Assembly (NCBI RefSeq): GCF_947501405.1
Contig: NZ_CANMVK010000002.1
Coordinates: forward strand, 868,001 to 932,000
DNA length: 64,000 bases
Source: an uncultured Hoeflea sp.
Lineage (GTDB): Bacteria; Pseudomonadota; Alphaproteobacteria; Rhizobiales; Rhizobiaceae
Direction: 5' to 3'
The position numbers were made by a program, and so were the translations under genes. How positions within the stretch are numbered: position 1 is the first letter of the stretch; every line of letters begins with the position of its first letter. This document shows positions 43,830 through 52,833 of the stretch, in pieces. The notes under the pieces are model-generated. The model saw only the letters and a program-made list of their open reading frames with translations. It was not told the DNA's origin and did no database searches.

Positions 43830-44786
43830 ATGCTCAATCTACGTACAGTCAAGACCGTGGCCATTGCCTCGGCCCTTTCGCTCGCGGCCGCGGCGGGCGC
43901 ACTGGCGTTCCCCGACAAGCCGATCGACTACATCATTCCCTTCGGCCCCGGCGGCGAATCCGATATTTCCGCACGCTTTCAGCAGCCCTTCTTCAAGGAC
44001 AAGTTCGATCAGGATCTGGTTGTCTCCTACAAGCCCGGCGGCGGTGGCGCGGTCGGCTGGGCGCAGCTCAACTCGATGGCCACCGACGGCCACACGATCA
44101 TGGGCATCAACCTGCCGCACATCGTCATCAAACCGGCACAGAAGGACGTTGGCTTCACCACCGGGGATATCAACGCCTTCTACATGTTCCACTACACGCC
44201 CGACGCCGTGGTGGTGACCGCCGACAGCCCCTATCAGACGCTTGCCGATCTGGTGGAAGACGCCAAGGCCAATCCGGCTTCGGTCACCATGTCGGGCTCT
44301 GGCAAGGCCACGGCCAACCATCTGGCGCAAATCCGCTTTGACAAGATGGCCGGCATCCAGACCACCTATGTGCCGTTCAAGGGCACCGGCGCCTCGACCA
44401 CCGCCAATTTGGGCAAGCAGGTGAAAGCGCAATGGGGCTACACCACCGTGGGCGCGGCCCAGGGTGACGCGGTGCGGCTGCTTGCTGTCGCCATGGAAGA
44501 GCGTCATCCGCTGTTTCCCGACGTGCCGACCTTCAAGGAACTGGGCTACGACATGGTTGGCGGCGCCTATCGCGGCATGGCCGTTCCCAAGGACACGCCG
44601 GCTGAAACCGTCAAGGCACTGTCGGATGCGTTCGGCGAAATCAATGCCGATGAGGCCTTCCGCAAGCAGATGCTCGATGGCGGCTTCGCGTTGCTCGATA
44701 TCGACGCGGCCGGCATGGCGGACTTCATGAAGGCGCGCAGTGATGAGTATCTGCAGGCCGCCAAGGAAGCCGGGCTCATCGAGTAA
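43830..44786 (+). CDS. tctC: Tripartite tricarboxylate transporter receptor (TctC family)
   Basis: 318-aa periplasmic receptor. The signal peptide ends SLAAAAGALA near residue 27. Family segments: FPDKPIDYIIPFGPGGESDI near 28, VSYKPGGGGAVGWAQL near 67, YVPFKGTGASTTANLGKQVK near 182 and AMEERHPLFPDVPTFKELGY near 222. The start at 43830 has GGGAGGAAAGC. The receptor is followed by a hairpin and then tctA and tctB. Ligands of the family include citrate, other di/tricarboxylates and aromatic acids; nothing here decides which. Confidence 0.93.
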   Translation: MLNLRTVKTVAIASALSLAAAAGALAFPDKPIDYIIPFGPGGESDISARFQQPFFKDKFDQDLVVSYKPGGGGAVGWAQLNSMATDGHTIMGINLPHIVIKPAQKDVGFTTGDINAFYMFHYTPDAVVVTADSPYQTLADLVEDAKANPASVTMSGSGKATANHLAQIRFDKMAGIQTTYVPFKGTGASTTANLGKQVKAQWGYTTVGAAQGDAVRLLAVAMEERHPLFPDVPTFKELGYDMVGGAYRGMAVPKDTPAETVKALSDAFGEINADEAFRKQMLDGGFALLDIDAAGMADFMKARSDEYLQAAKEAGLIE

Positions 44787-44797
44787 ATCGAAAACTG

Positions 44798-44827
44798 CGC
44801 GCGGGTCTCTTTTGCCGGGCCCGCGCG
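44798..44827 (+). terminator. Hairpin after tctC
   Basis: Stem CGCGCGGG (44798-44805) / CCCGCGCG (44820-44827) with a 14-nt loop, 11 nt after the stop codon, before tctA. A short T-rich stretch (TTGCGTTTTC) follows. It fits the same position as the hairpins after the other binding-protein genes. Confidence 0.55.
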
Positions 44828-44920
44828 TTGCGTTTTCAAAGACCCGACGACGCATCGACACACTGTCGCGCCGGTAGCTGCGCGGCGGCTTCCTGATCGC
44901 GGACACAGCCGGTGGATCCG

Positions 44921-46435
44921 ATGGATTTCAGCAATCTCGCCAATGCCCTGACCTTCGCCAATCTGGCTCTGGCACTGTTCGGCGTCATCGCCGGCACGGT
45001 GATCGGTTCGATTCCGGGCCTTTCGGCCACCATGGCCGTGGCGGTGCTGGTGCCGATCACCTTCGCCATGGCTCCGGCCTCGGCGCTGATCATGCTTGGT
45101 GCCATCTACACCGGAGCAATTTACGGCGGCGCCTATTCGGCGATCCTGCTCAACACGCCCGGCACGCCGTCCGCGATCGCCACCACATTTGACGGCTACC
45201 CCATGGCCAAGCGCGGCGATGGTGATCTGGCCGTCGCCATCGCCTGTTATGCCAGTGTGACCGGCGGCATGATCGGCGCGCTGGCGCTGCTGCTGCTGGC
45301 TCCTCCATTGTCGCAGGTTGCGCTGGCTTTTGGTCCGGTCGAGTATCTCTGGCTGTCGATCTTCGGCCTGTCGCTGATCGCCTCGCTGTCGACCGGAAAC
45401 GTGCTCAAGGGGCTCACCGGCGGTGCGCTCGGGCTGCTTCTGTCCTGTGTCGGTGTGGCGGAGATTTCTGCCGACATCCGATTGACCTTTGGCAGTTCCA
45501 CGCTGATCGGCGGCATCGAGGTGGTTGGCGCGCTGATCGGGCTTTACTGCATACCGGTGCTGATAGATCTGGTGGCCACGCCCGAACGCCATTTGAAAGT
45601 CGAGGAGGAGGTAAGGGCGGTACGGTTCCGGGAGGGCGCGCGCATTGCCTGGGGTTCGCGGTTCAACCTGATCCGCTCGTCGGTGATCGGAACGGTGATC
45701 GGCATCCTGCCCGGCGCCGGCGGCTCGGTGGCGGGACTGGTTGCCTATTCCGAAGCCAAGCGCACGGCCAAGCCCGGGCAAAAATTCGGTGAAGGCGAAC
45801 CCGATGGCATCATGGCCACCGAATCGGCCAACAATGCCACGGTCGGCGGCGGCTTTATTCCCACTCTGGTGCTGGGCATTCCCGGCACGCCGCCCGATGC
45901 GGTCATTCTCGGCGCGCTTCTGGTGCAGGGCGTGCGCACCGGTCCGGCGCTGTTTGATGGCGGCGGATCGATCGTCTACACCTTCATCTTCGGCCTATTC
46001 ATCGCCACCATCCTGATGCTGCCGACGGGCCTGCTGATCGGCCGCTATGCCTACAAGACCATTGTCACCATCCCCAAGACCATTCTGGTGCCCGCGGTCG
46101 GCTTCATGACCATCATCGGCACCTTTGCGATCCGCAATTCAATCTCCGACGTGATCATCATGATCACGCTTGGCGCGATAGGCTGGGTGCTGTCGCGCTT
46201 CGGATTTGCGGCGTCGCCGATCGTGCTGGGCTTGATCCTCGGACCAATCGCCGAGCAGGGCTTTGTCCAGGCCTGGATCATCGGCGAGGCCACGGGCAAT
46301 CTCACTGGGATGTTTTTCGGCCGGCCGATTTCGCTGGCGATCATCGCCTTTACGATCCTGTCGCTGCTTTACCCGCTGGTCCAGAGCCGGCGGGCCAAGC
46401 GGCTGATCAAAATGCAGGCTGGTTCCAATGACTGA
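44921..46435 (+). CDS. tctA: Tripartite tricarboxylate transporter large permease (TctA)
   Basis: 504-aa membrane protein with about twelve helices. Family signatures include GTVIGSIPGLSATMAVAVLV near 28, TGAIYGGAYSAILLNTPGTP near 64, GTVIGILPGAGGSVAGLVAY near 262 and FIPTLVLGIPGTPPDAVILG near 315. The ATG at 44921 with GGTGG six bases upstream is preferred over an in-frame GTG at 44912. It overlaps tctB by eight bases. Confidence 0.94.
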   Translation: MDFSNLANALTFANLALALFGVIAGTVIGSIPGLSATMAVAVLVPITFAMAPASALIMLGAIYTGAIYGGAYSAILLNTPGTPSAIATTFDGYPMAKRGDGDLAVAIACYASVTGGMIGALALLLLAPPLSQVALAFGPVEYLWLSIFGLSLIASLSTGNVLKGLTGGALGLLLSCVGVAEISADIRLTFGSSTLIGGIEVVGALIGLYCIPVLIDLVATPERHLKVEEEVRAVRFREGARIAWGSRFNLIRSSVIGTVIGILPGAGGSVAGLVAYSEAKRTAKPGQKFGEGEPDGIMATESANNATVGGGFIPTLVLGIPGTPPDAVILGALLVQGVRTGPALFDGGGSIVYTFIFGLFIATILMLPTGLLIGRYAYKTIVTIPKTILVPAVGFMTIIGTFAIRNSISDVIIMITLGAIGWVLSRFGFAASPIVLGLILGPIAEQGFVQAWIIGEATGNLTGMFFGRPISLAIIAFTILSLLYPLVQSRRAKRLIKMQAGSND

Positions 46436-46886
46436 CGCCGTTCCCGCCAAAAGCCGCAAGGACATCGGCACGCTGGTGATTGCCAGCCTGCTCGTCGCCA
46501 TCGGCCTGCTCACGCTTTACGATACGACCGGTTACTCCGACAGTGATTCCATCGTCTTCCCCACCTTCGTCGCCTATGCGCTGATCCTTGGGTCGCTCAC
46601 GGTGATCATCCATTGCTGGCTGCGCCCAAATCCCGAACTGGGCTTTGGCACTGGTGACTGGTGGCGCCGTCTGCTGCTGGTCGCAAGCATGATCGTGGCC
46701 TGTCTGGTGATGCCGTTTTCGGGATTCCTGCCCGCCACGGCCATCGCCTTTGCGGGCAGCCTTGTTGCCGCCCGGCATGAAGGCTGGGACGTCAAGAGCG
46801 CGCTTGTCTTCGCGCTGTCGGGCGCGGTCATCATGGCAGGCTTTTACGTGCTGTTCCGCTTCGCGCTGAGCGTGCCGCTGCCCTGA
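46428..46886 (+). CDS. tctB: Tripartite tricarboxylate transporter small permease (TctB)
   Basis: 152-aa membrane protein with four helices (about 12-32, 45-65, 80-100 and 125-147). The DTTGYSDSDSIVFPTFVAY segment near 32 is typical of TctB. It overlaps the end of tctA. Gene order tctC-tctA-tctB differs from the Salmonella tctCBA order but is common in alphaproteobacteria. Its stop codon lies inside a hairpin shared with the convergent epimerase gene. Confidence 0.9.
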   Translation: MTDAVPAKSRKDIGTLVIASLLVAIGLLTLYDTTGYSDSDSIVFPTFVAYALILGSLTVIIHCWLRPNPELGFGTGDWWRRLLLVASMIVACLVMPFSGFLPATAIAFAGSLVAARHEGWDVKSALVFALSGAVIMAGFYVLFRFALSVPLP

Positions 46887-46900
46887 GCCACAAGGCTCAG
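46883..46900. terminator. Compact hairpin spanning both convergent stop codons
   Basis: CTGAGCC (46883-46889) - ACAA - GGCTCAG (46894-46900), a perfect 7-bp stem. The tctB TGA (46884-46886) and the epimerase TGA (46897-46899, minus) are each inside one arm. No long T-run is present on either side, so termination strength is uncertain. Confidence 0.55.
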
Positions 46901-47781
46901 TCCACGTAATTGCGCCAGTTGTGCTGTTCTCTGAAACCGAGCATCTCGCGGATCTTGCGGTTGGAATAGAGCGCTTCGTGCTCACCCATTTTGCGTGTGA
47001 TCGGTACGCCGGGGAAAAACCGTTCGGCCAGTTCGGCGCTTGGCGTGTCGACCGAATTGGTGTCGTTCCCGGCGTTGAATATCTCGAACCCAAGACCGTC
47101 GGTTTTCAGACAGCGGTCGACGATCTGTCCCAGGTCGCGGGCGTCGATGTAGCAGAAGATGTTGCGGCGGCGCATCGCCGGATTGGCGCAATATGTCTTG
47201 AAATGGTGATACTCGTCGGGCTCGATCACATTGCCGATGCGCAGTGCGTAGATATCCGCGCCCGAGCGGCGCTGGAAGCCGCGCGCGGTCTGTTCGTTGA
47301 TGACCTTTGACAGGCCGTAGGAATCCATCGGGTTGACATCCATGTCCTCCTCGACCGGAAGCGCCGGTGGATCGACATCGCCATCGGCGAAACATACGCC
47401 ATAGGTGGTTTCGGACGAGGCAATGACGATCTTGCGGATTCCCAGTTTCACCGCCGCCTCGAGCACATTGTAGGTGCCGATTGTGTTCACCCGGAAGGTC
47501 TCGTTATCCGGTTTGATGAGGATGCGGGGCACCGCGGCGAAATGCACCACCGCGTCGAAGGTCGGCACGCCCGTGCCCGCTTCCAGCTCGTCGAAATTGG
47601 CATAGCTGGTCATGACATTGAACATCTGTCCGGAGTCGGCGATGTCGGCTGTCAGATTGTCGACGCCGGGATGATCCAGCGGCGTCAGATCGACATTGAC
47701 CACCCTGTGACCCTGGGCGAGCAGATAGGGAATCACATGCCGTCCCGCCTTGCCGGAGCCACCGGTGAATAAAATCCGCAT
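46897..47781 (-). CDS. NAD-dependent epimerase/dehydratase (extended SDR)
   Basis: 294-aa extended SDR. The N-terminal dinucleotide motif is TGGSGKAGRHV at 6-16, and the catalytic residues are Ser122/Ser123, Tyr155 and Lys159 in DSYGLSK. The start at 47781 is chosen for AAAAGGAGACGG upstream; the frame is open further but lacks such a site. It resembles sugar or uronate dehydrogenase/epimerase members that work on free or nucleotide sugars. The neighbours do not reveal a pathway. Confidence 0.88.
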   Translation of the reverse strand: MRILFTGGSGKAGRHVIPYLLAQGHRVVNVDLTPLDHPGVDNLTADIADSGQMFNVMTSYANFDELEAGTGVPTFDAVVHFAAVPRILIKPDNETFRVNTIGTYNVLEAAVKLGIRKIVIASSETTYGVCFADGDVDPPALPVEEDMDVNPMDSYGLSKVINEQTARGFQRRSGADIYALRIGNVIEPDEYHHFKTYCANPAMRRRNIFCYIDARDLGQIVDRCLKTDGLGFEIFNAGNDTNSVDTPSAELAERFFPGVPITRKMGEHEALYSNRKIREMLGFREQHNWRNYVD

Positions 47782-47800
47782 ATCCGTCTCCTTTTGTGTG

Positions 47801-49009
47801 TCAGACCGTGGCGGCTGGCCGGATGTTGCGTCCCGCAGCGACGCCCGATGACCAGGCCCACTGGAAATTGTGTCCACCCAGATGCCCGGTGACATCCACC
47901 ACTTCGCCGATGAAATATAGCCCCGGCACCAGTCGGCTTTCCATGCTTTTCTGATTAAGCTGGCTGGTGTCCACGCCGCCCAGCGTCACCTCGGCGGTCC
48001 GGTAGCCTTCGGTGCCCCCGGGCACGATCTCAAACCGGTGAAAGCCCTCGGCAATCTGTTCAAGCGCGGCGTTGTTCATATCGGCGAGCCGCGCTGCAGC
48101 CAGGGCAGAGCCGGGTTCCAATTGTTGCACCAGCCGCTTGGGCAGGATGTCGCTTAACGCACTTAAGGGTGAGGCCTTGGGGCGGTCGCCGCGGGCCTGT
48201 TTCAGCCATGTCAGGAGATCCTCGCCAGGCGACAGATCGATCACCACCGCGTCGCCGTCGCGCCAGTAGGAGGATATCTGCAACATCGCCGGACCGGACA
48301 ATCCGCGGTGGGTGAACAGCATCGCCTCGCGGAATTCCGCTCCGTTGCAGCACGCCGCCACATCGGCCGAAACGCCGGACAAGGCCTTCCAGCTCTCAGT
48401 CATATGCGAGGCCCAGGTGAACGGAACCAGTCCGGCGCGGGTTTCGGTCAACTCATGACCGAACTGCCGGGCGATCTCGTAACCGAGCCCGGTGGCGCCC
48501 ATTTTGGGAATTGATTTGCCCCCGGTGGCCACCACCAGCCGCGAAGCTCGCCAGGGCCCGGCGCTGGTGGCGATCTGGAAGCCCTGGTCGCTGTGCGTGA
48601 TGGCACCGATCTCGATGGAGAGATCCAGCCGCGCGCCGGCCTCGCGCATCTCGCCGGTCAGCATGGTGATGATCTCCCTGGCCGAACCGTCGCAAAAGAG
48701 TTGCCCCAAGGTCTTTTCGTGAAACGCAATGCCATGCGTCTTTACCCGGGCGATGAAATCATGCTGGGTAAAGGATCTCAGGGCCGAGATGGCGAAGCGC
48801 GGATTGGCCGACAGGAAATTGCCCGGGCCGCTGTGAAGATTGGTGAAGTTGCAGCGCCCGCCGCCTGAGATGCGGATTTTTTCACCCGGAGCGCGGGCGT
48901 GGTCGAGGACGGCTGTCGACAATCCGCGTCGCGCCGCCTCGATCGCGCAGATCATCCCGGCCGCCCCGGCGCCAAGCACCATCACATCGATCTCGGTGAA
49001 TTTGGACAT
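47801..49009 (-). CDS. FAD-dependent oxidoreductase, BaiN/HI0933 family
   Basis: 402-aa flavoprotein. FAD motif: VMVLGAGAAGMICAIEAARR at 9-28. Family signature: EKIRISGGGRCNFTNL near 43-58. A C-terminal flavin-binding segment reads FIGEVVDVTGHLGGHNFQWA near 365-384, the classic HI0933 ending. The precise reaction is uncertain for most members; the bile-acid dehydrogenase BaiN is one distant example. It is 19 nt upstream of the epimerase gene and may share its transcript. Confidence 0.9.
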   Translation of the reverse strand: MSKFTEIDVMVLGAGAAGMICAIEAARRGLSTAVLDHARAPGEKIRISGGGRCNFTNLHSGPGNFLSANPRFAISALRSFTQHDFIARVKTHGIAFHEKTLGQLFCDGSAREIITMLTGEMREAGARLDLSIEIGAITHSDQGFQIATSAGPWRASRLVVATGGKSIPKMGATGLGYEIARQFGHELTETRAGLVPFTWASHMTESWKALSGVSADVAACCNGAEFREAMLFTHRGLSGPAMLQISSYWRDGDAVVIDLSPGEDLLTWLKQARGDRPKASPLSALSDILPKRLVQQLEPGSALAAARLADMNNAALEQIAEGFHRFEIVPGGTEGYRTAEVTLGGVDTSQLNQKSMESRLVPGLYFIGEVVDVTGHLGGHNFQWAWSSGVAAGRNIRPAATV

Positions 49010-49193
49010 TCAGTCTCCATGGGCCGCAGGTGTGGCTGACCCGCTCTAGCAGATACCAATGGCCGCACAAGGGCCAGGGTGCACCCGGGCGTCCGACGGC
49101 CCCTTGGTGCCCCATCACCTCTGGACGTCACCCGGCGGTTGCCACGGCCAGACAAACGGCGATAGGACTTGAGCGATCCCTTGGGAAGCCGCC

Positions 49194-50288
49194 ATGACCA
49201 ATCTCAGCTTCGATCTCGCCCCGGTTAGCCTCAGCTTAGACATCAGCGTCGGGCATCTGGCCGCTCTCAGCATTGATGATGGCGGCCGTCACCTGTTGCC
49301 TCTTCACCGCGCGCCGTGGGCCGGGGCACCCGATGTGGAGTTTCCCGACGGGACAGCGCCCAATGTGAAGCGCCTGTCAGGTGATTTTTTCTGCGCGCCC
49401 TTCGGTCTTAACGACATTGAACCCGCCCCGTCGCATGGCTGGCCGGCCAACAGCGGCTGGGATCATCATGATACGCTTCGTGAGGCCGGTCGTCTGACCG
49501 CGGTTTTCAAGCTCCGCAAGACAGTGATGGGCGCGCGCTTGGAGAAGCGCCTGACACTGATCAGCGGGCACCCCTTCGTCTATCAGGAGCACCGGTTTAC
49601 CGGCGGTGAGGGCGCGGTGTCGGCGGCGCACCATGTTATGGTGCATATGGAGGCCGGCGGCCAACTGGCGGTTTCGCCCAAATCCCGGGCCATGACGCCG
49701 CCCACAGCCCTCGAACCCGATCCCGCGCTCGGCCGTTCCATCCTGCGTTATCCCGCCGAGACGAACCGTCTGGAGGCGTTTCCGCTGGCCGCAGGCGGCG
49801 CTGTCGATCTTAAAAGCTATCCGCCGGACGAAGCGCATGAGGATTTTGTCACCCTGGTAGAGCATAAGGGACATGCATTGGGCTGGAGCGTGGTCAGCCG
49901 CCATGCCGAACAGGACCGGGTGCTGGTGCTCAAACAGCCCGAAATTCTGCCGGTCACAATGCTGTGGATGAGCAATGGCGGCCGCGACTATGCGCCCTGG
50001 TCGGGCCGGCACGCGGGTGTTCTCGGCATTGAAGATGGCCGGGCGTCGCCGCTCGGCCATGCTGATTCGATCCGCGACAATGCGATCAGCCGCAAAGGTG
50101 TCGCCACGGCCTTCGATCTGGGGGAGGGGCGGGATGTTGTCATCCGGCAGGTAATTGGCGCTTGCGCCATCGCACCGGGTGAGGGCGCGGTTGTGGACGC
50201 CACGACAGGGGCGGACGGCTTGCGCCTTCACCTTGAAGGTGGCGATTCCCGCAGCTTGCCATTCGATCCGTCATTCCTGTCGCCGTGA
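49194..50288 (+). CDS. Aldose 1-epimerase (mutarotase)-like protein of unknown substrate
   Basis: 364-aa protein predicted to be mostly beta-strand. Segments such as LSGDFFCAPFGLNDIEPAPS near residue 62, the histidine pair in NSGWDHHD and YQEHRFTGGEGAVSAAHHVM near 125 suggest a galactose-mutarotase-like beta-sandwich. I cannot confirm the catalytic His/Glu set. It has no signal peptide and stands alone between a divergent flavoprotein gene and a convergent small lipoprotein gene. The function is unassigned; it looks like a complete gene with steady codon use. Confidence 0.7.
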   Translation: MTNLSFDLAPVSLSLDISVGHLAALSIDDGGRHLLPLHRAPWAGAPDVEFPDGTAPNVKRLSGDFFCAPFGLNDIEPAPSHGWPANSGWDHHDTLREAGRLTAVFKLRKTVMGARLEKRLTLISGHPFVYQEHRFTGGEGAVSAAHHVMVHMEAGGQLAVSPKSRAMTPPTALEPDPALGRSILRYPAETNRLEAFPLAAGGAVDLKSYPPDEAHEDFVTLVEHKGHALGWSVVSRHAEQDRVLVLKQPEILPVTMLWMSNGGRDYAPWSGRHAGVLGIEDGRASPLGHADSIRDNAISRKGVATAFDLGEGRDVVIRQVIGACAIAPGEGAVVDATTGADGLRLHLEGGDSRSLPFDPSFLSP

Positions 50289-50408
50289 GGCTTCGGCTCA
50301 ACCCCTCCTGTGTCTTGCCTGTGAGAAGGGTCGCATGTGATCGCGGCCATCGCCATGGCCGAACCCGCGATCGGCGTAGCCAGCTTGCATTTCAGGCGTA
50401 AACGGCCG

Positions 50409-50442
50409 AACGCCCCCGAGACACCGGCGTCTCGGGGGCGTT
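50409..50442. terminator. Strong 14-bp hairpin between convergent genes
   Basis: Perfect inverted repeat AACGCCCCCGAGAC (50409-50422) / GTCTCGGGGGCGTT (50429-50442) with a 6-nt loop. It lies between the mutarotase-like gene and the lipoprotein gene, which converge, and probably terminates both. No long T-run is present. Confidence 0.7.
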
Positions 50443-50465
50443 CAGGACTTCAGCTCAAGAGCTGA

Positions 50466-50735
50466 TTAGCACCGCGCCTCATAAATGCGGCCCTGCGCAT
50501 CGCGGTAGCGGCACATGCCCGGCGTTGTCGCCGCGCCGATCAGCGCGCCAGCAGCGCCACCGATCAGTGCGCCGGTGGCGACGCCACGGCTGCTGCTACC
50601 GGTTGCTGCGGCGATGAGCGCGCCGGTGCCTGCACCGACGGCCGCGCCGCCCACAGCGCGCTGTTCGGTGGTCGAACATCCGGCTGCGGCGAGCAGCGAT
50701 ACCGCTGCAAAGGTCGAAATTACAATTTTCTTCAT
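50466..50735 (-). CDS. Small glycine-zipper lipoprotein
   Basis: 89-aa envelope protein. The signal peptide MKKIVISTFAAVSLLAAAGC ends at a lipobox cysteine. A glycine-zipper stretch follows (VGGAAVGAGTGALIAAATGS and ATGALIGGAAGALIGAATT), then a short basic C-terminal part with two cysteines (MCRYRDAQGRIYEARC). Glycine-zipper lipoproteins of this size sit in the outer membrane of many alphaproteobacteria. The start at 50735 has GGAG upstream. Confidence 0.85.
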   Translation of the reverse strand: MKKIVISTFAAVSLLAAAGCSTTEQRAVGGAAVGAGTGALIAAATGSSSRGVATGALIGGAAGALIGAATTPGMCRYRDAQGRIYEARC

Positions 50736-50768
50736 GGGGAGCTCCATTGAGGTACGGCTACTGAGGCG

Positions 50769-50888
50769 TCAGAGCAGTCCCGATCTCAAAACGGGCTTCT
50801 GCTTCCTGGCCAGCGCCTCGTTATACAATATCGCGATGGCCGACACCATCATGGCGATGCTCATGGCAAGTGCAAGTGTCGAAATCAA
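50769..50888 (-). CDS. Possible small single-pass membrane peptide
   Basis: 39 codons from TTG 50888 to the stop at 50769. A hydrophobic N-terminal helix (LALAMSIAMMVSAIAILY) is followed by a basic tail (ARKQKPVLRSG). AGGA lies about 10 nt upstream of the TTG. Small proteins of this form are often missed, but no homology is known to me and the start is weak. Confidence 0.3.
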   Translation of the reverse strand: MISTLALAMSIAMMVSAIAILYNEALARKQKPVLRSGLL

Positions 50889-51042
50889 GATGGTCGTTCC
50901 TCTCGGTCCGTTCAGTGGCCGATCAACGCGCAAATCCGGAATTGGTTTCAATTCGCCCGATTGTGGTTGAATTCGGTGGCCCAACCGTGGCGGTATTGGC
51001 AAGGATCCAATCAAAACCGCGTGCAGCGGCAGGAGCCGATAG

Positions 51043-51309
51043 ATGTCCAGACCGTTTCGCCTGATCGAAACGGATGAATGGGTGTCATCGCCGGTCTTCA
51101 AGGAGTCCCACATGCCGCTGCGTTCGGGCCACGTGATGCAGATCGAGACGTGCCATCCGGACGCCTATGCCCGGATTATGGCGCGCACTTGCTTCATGCG
51201 CGATGTCATCGGATTTGATGTGCCCGAGACAATGCTGCCGCTGTCGGACATGGCCGGCATCGCGCCGCCGTTCCTTTTGAGCCCCAACAAGCTGATCAGG
51301 CTTGGCTGA
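51043..51309 (+). CDS. Hypothetical protein, 88 aa
   Basis: Starts at ATG with CAGGAG nine bases upstream. The protein has no membrane segment or known motif; there are two cysteines in the middle (ETCHPDAYARIMARTCFMR). It is an orphan between the lipoprotein gene and the urease operon. Composition looks protein-like, but the function is unknown. Confidence 0.45.
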   Translation: MSRPFRLIETDEWVSSPVFKESHMPLRSGHVMQIETCHPDAYARIMARTCFMRDVIGFDVPETMLPLSDMAGIAPPFLLSPNKLIRLG

Positions 51310-51469
51310 TCCGGAAATTATAGCCTCTGCTGAAAAAATGGGCGATGTGCCTGCAATTTGATCGCTGATCGAGCAGGCCTGACCGCCAACGAGGCGGAAC
51401 TAGCAAGATCGACTCTTGCGCCGGTGCCGGGGTTTGCCGATGATTGGCCGAACGGATTTTCAGGTGCTC

Positions 51470-52321
51470 ATGACGGCCCAGTTTCCTCCACCGACTGTTT
51501 TGACCCCGCAGCGCACGCAAGGGACGGGGCGACTGTCGGCCAAGTGCCGGGATGGCGAGCACCGGCTCGACCGCCTGTATCAGGCAGGCGCCGCGCGGCT
51601 GCGGCTGCCGCGTGTGGCGCGGTCATCGCCGCTTGAAGCGGTGATGATCAACACTGCCGGCGGCTTGACCGGCGGAGACCAAATGGACTGGCGTTTTGAG
51701 ACCGGGCCCGGAGCGCATCTCAGCCTTACCACGCAGGCCTGCGAACGGATCTACCGCGCCCAGGGCGAAAGCCGGGCGCACGTATCGCTGCGGCTTGCGC
51801 TCGGTGAGAACAGTTCACTCGCCTGGCTGCCGCAGGAAACTATCCTGTTCGATCGTGCCCGGCTCGACCGCAGCATCGAGGTGGATATGGCGGCAAACGC
51901 CCGCCTCCTGATGGTTGAACCGGTGGTGTTTGGCCGTGTGGCCATGCAGGAGATCGTCACCACCGGTCTGTTTCGCGATCAGTGGCGCATTCGCCACAAT
52001 GGCCGCCTGTTGCATGCCGAGGCCGCACGGCTTGGCCCAGACATCGCCAATACTCTTGACTGCGCGGCGAGCACCGGCGGCGGCCTGGCGGTGGCCACAG
52101 TGGTCATGGTCGCTCCCGAAGCGGAAGCCCGGCTGGACGCGGCGCGCCAGATCATCGGCCGGTCGGGTGGCGCCAGTTACCTGTCGCCGGGCGCGGCCGG
52201 ATCTGGCAAGCTTCTTGCGAGACTGGTGACGAGCGACAGCTACGCGCTGCGCAAGGTGCTCGGCCCGTTGATCCGGCTGCTCAACCCGGATGGCGGTCTG
52301 CCCAAGGTCTGGACCACATGA
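51470..52321 (+). CDS. ureD: Urease accessory protein UreD (UreH)
   Basis: 283-aa scaffold that binds apo-urease and channels nickel with UreF and UreG. Family features: [20 protein letters not shown] near residue 52, [20 protein letters not shown] near 82, [20 protein letters not shown] near 114 and [17 protein letters not shown] at the end. The start is uncertain. ATG 51470 gives the family length and has AGGT just upstream, while ATG 51440 and a TTG at 51416 extend it by 10 and 18 residues. It is the first gene of the urease operon; ureA follows by 10 nt. Confidence 0.9.
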   Translation: MTAQFPPPTVLTPQRTQGTGRLSAKCRDGEHRLDRLYQAGAARLRLPRVARSSPLEAVMINTAGGLTGGDQMDWRFETGPGAHLSLTTQACERIYRAQGESRAHVSLRLALGENSSLAWLPQETILFDRARLDRSIEVDMAANARLLMVEPVVFGRVAMQEIVTTGLFRDQWRIRHNGRLLHAEAARLGPDIANTLDCAASTGGGLAVATVVMVAPEAEARLDAARQIIGRSGGASYLSPGAAGSGKLLARLVTSDSYALRKVLGPLIRLLNPDGGLPKVWTT

Positions 52322-52331
52322 GAGAGACGCG

Positions 52332-52634
52332 ATGAACCTGACACCGAGAGAAAAAGACAAGCTTCTGGTCGCCATGGCGGCGATGGTGGCGCGCAAGCGG
52401 CTCGAACGCGGCGTCAGGCTCAACCATCCCGAAGCGATTGCGCTGATCACGGATTTCGTGGTCGAAGGCGCCCGTGACGGAAGGCCCGTGGCCGAGCTGA
52501 TGGAAGCCGGCGCCCACGTGATCTCCCGCGACCAGGTGATGGAGGGCATCGCCGAAATGATCCATGACATCCAGGTCGAGGCGACATTTCCGGACGGTAC
52601 CAAGCTGGTGACCGTGCATGAACCGATAAGGTAG
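52332..52634 (+). CDS. ureA: Urease gamma subunit
   Basis: 100-aa structural subunit, exactly the family length. Conserved segments: [40 protein letters not shown] and [20 protein letters not shown], ending VTVHEPIR. It assembles with UreB and UreC in the cytoplasm into the urease that hydrolyses urea to ammonia and carbamate. Confidence 0.97.
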   Translation: MNLTPREKDKLLVAMAAMVARKRLERGVRLNHPEAIALITDFVVEGARDGRPVAELMEAGAHVISRDQVMEGIAEMIHDIQVEATFPDGTKLVTVHEPIR

Positions 52635-52641
52635 GCACACC

Positions 52642-52833
52642 ATGGAATTTGTCAGCCGCACCATTCATCCCTTCGGAACCTTCGATCTGGCAGCGATCGG
52701 CTCTGTGCTGATCGTGGTGATGCTGATTCTCGGAGTTCGGCGGCTGATGAGAAGGCCTGCAGGTCCCCCGCCGCCGCAGTCTTATGTGCCTTCAGAGGCA
52801 AGCAACAGGAGTAATGCCGATGATTCCGGGTGA
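52642..52833 (+). CDS. Small membrane protein between ureA and ureB
   Basis: 63-aa protein with one hydrophobic helix ([20 protein letters not shown], about 17-36) followed by a proline-rich soluble tail. It begins 7 nt after ureA with AGGTAGG upstream, and its last 14 bases overlap ureB. I know no function. Its position inside the operon and its overlap with ureB argue that it is translated. Confidence 0.7.
   Translation: MEFVSRTIHPFGTFDLAAIGSVLIVVMLILGVRRLMRRPAGPPPPQSYVPSEASNRSNADDSG

Noticed and set aside
43525-44217. Plus-strand frame across the tctC leader and tctC 5' half
   Set aside because: Beyond 43830 it is out of frame with tctC, which has a signal peptide and a good ribosome site. 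Codon character before tctC is poor.
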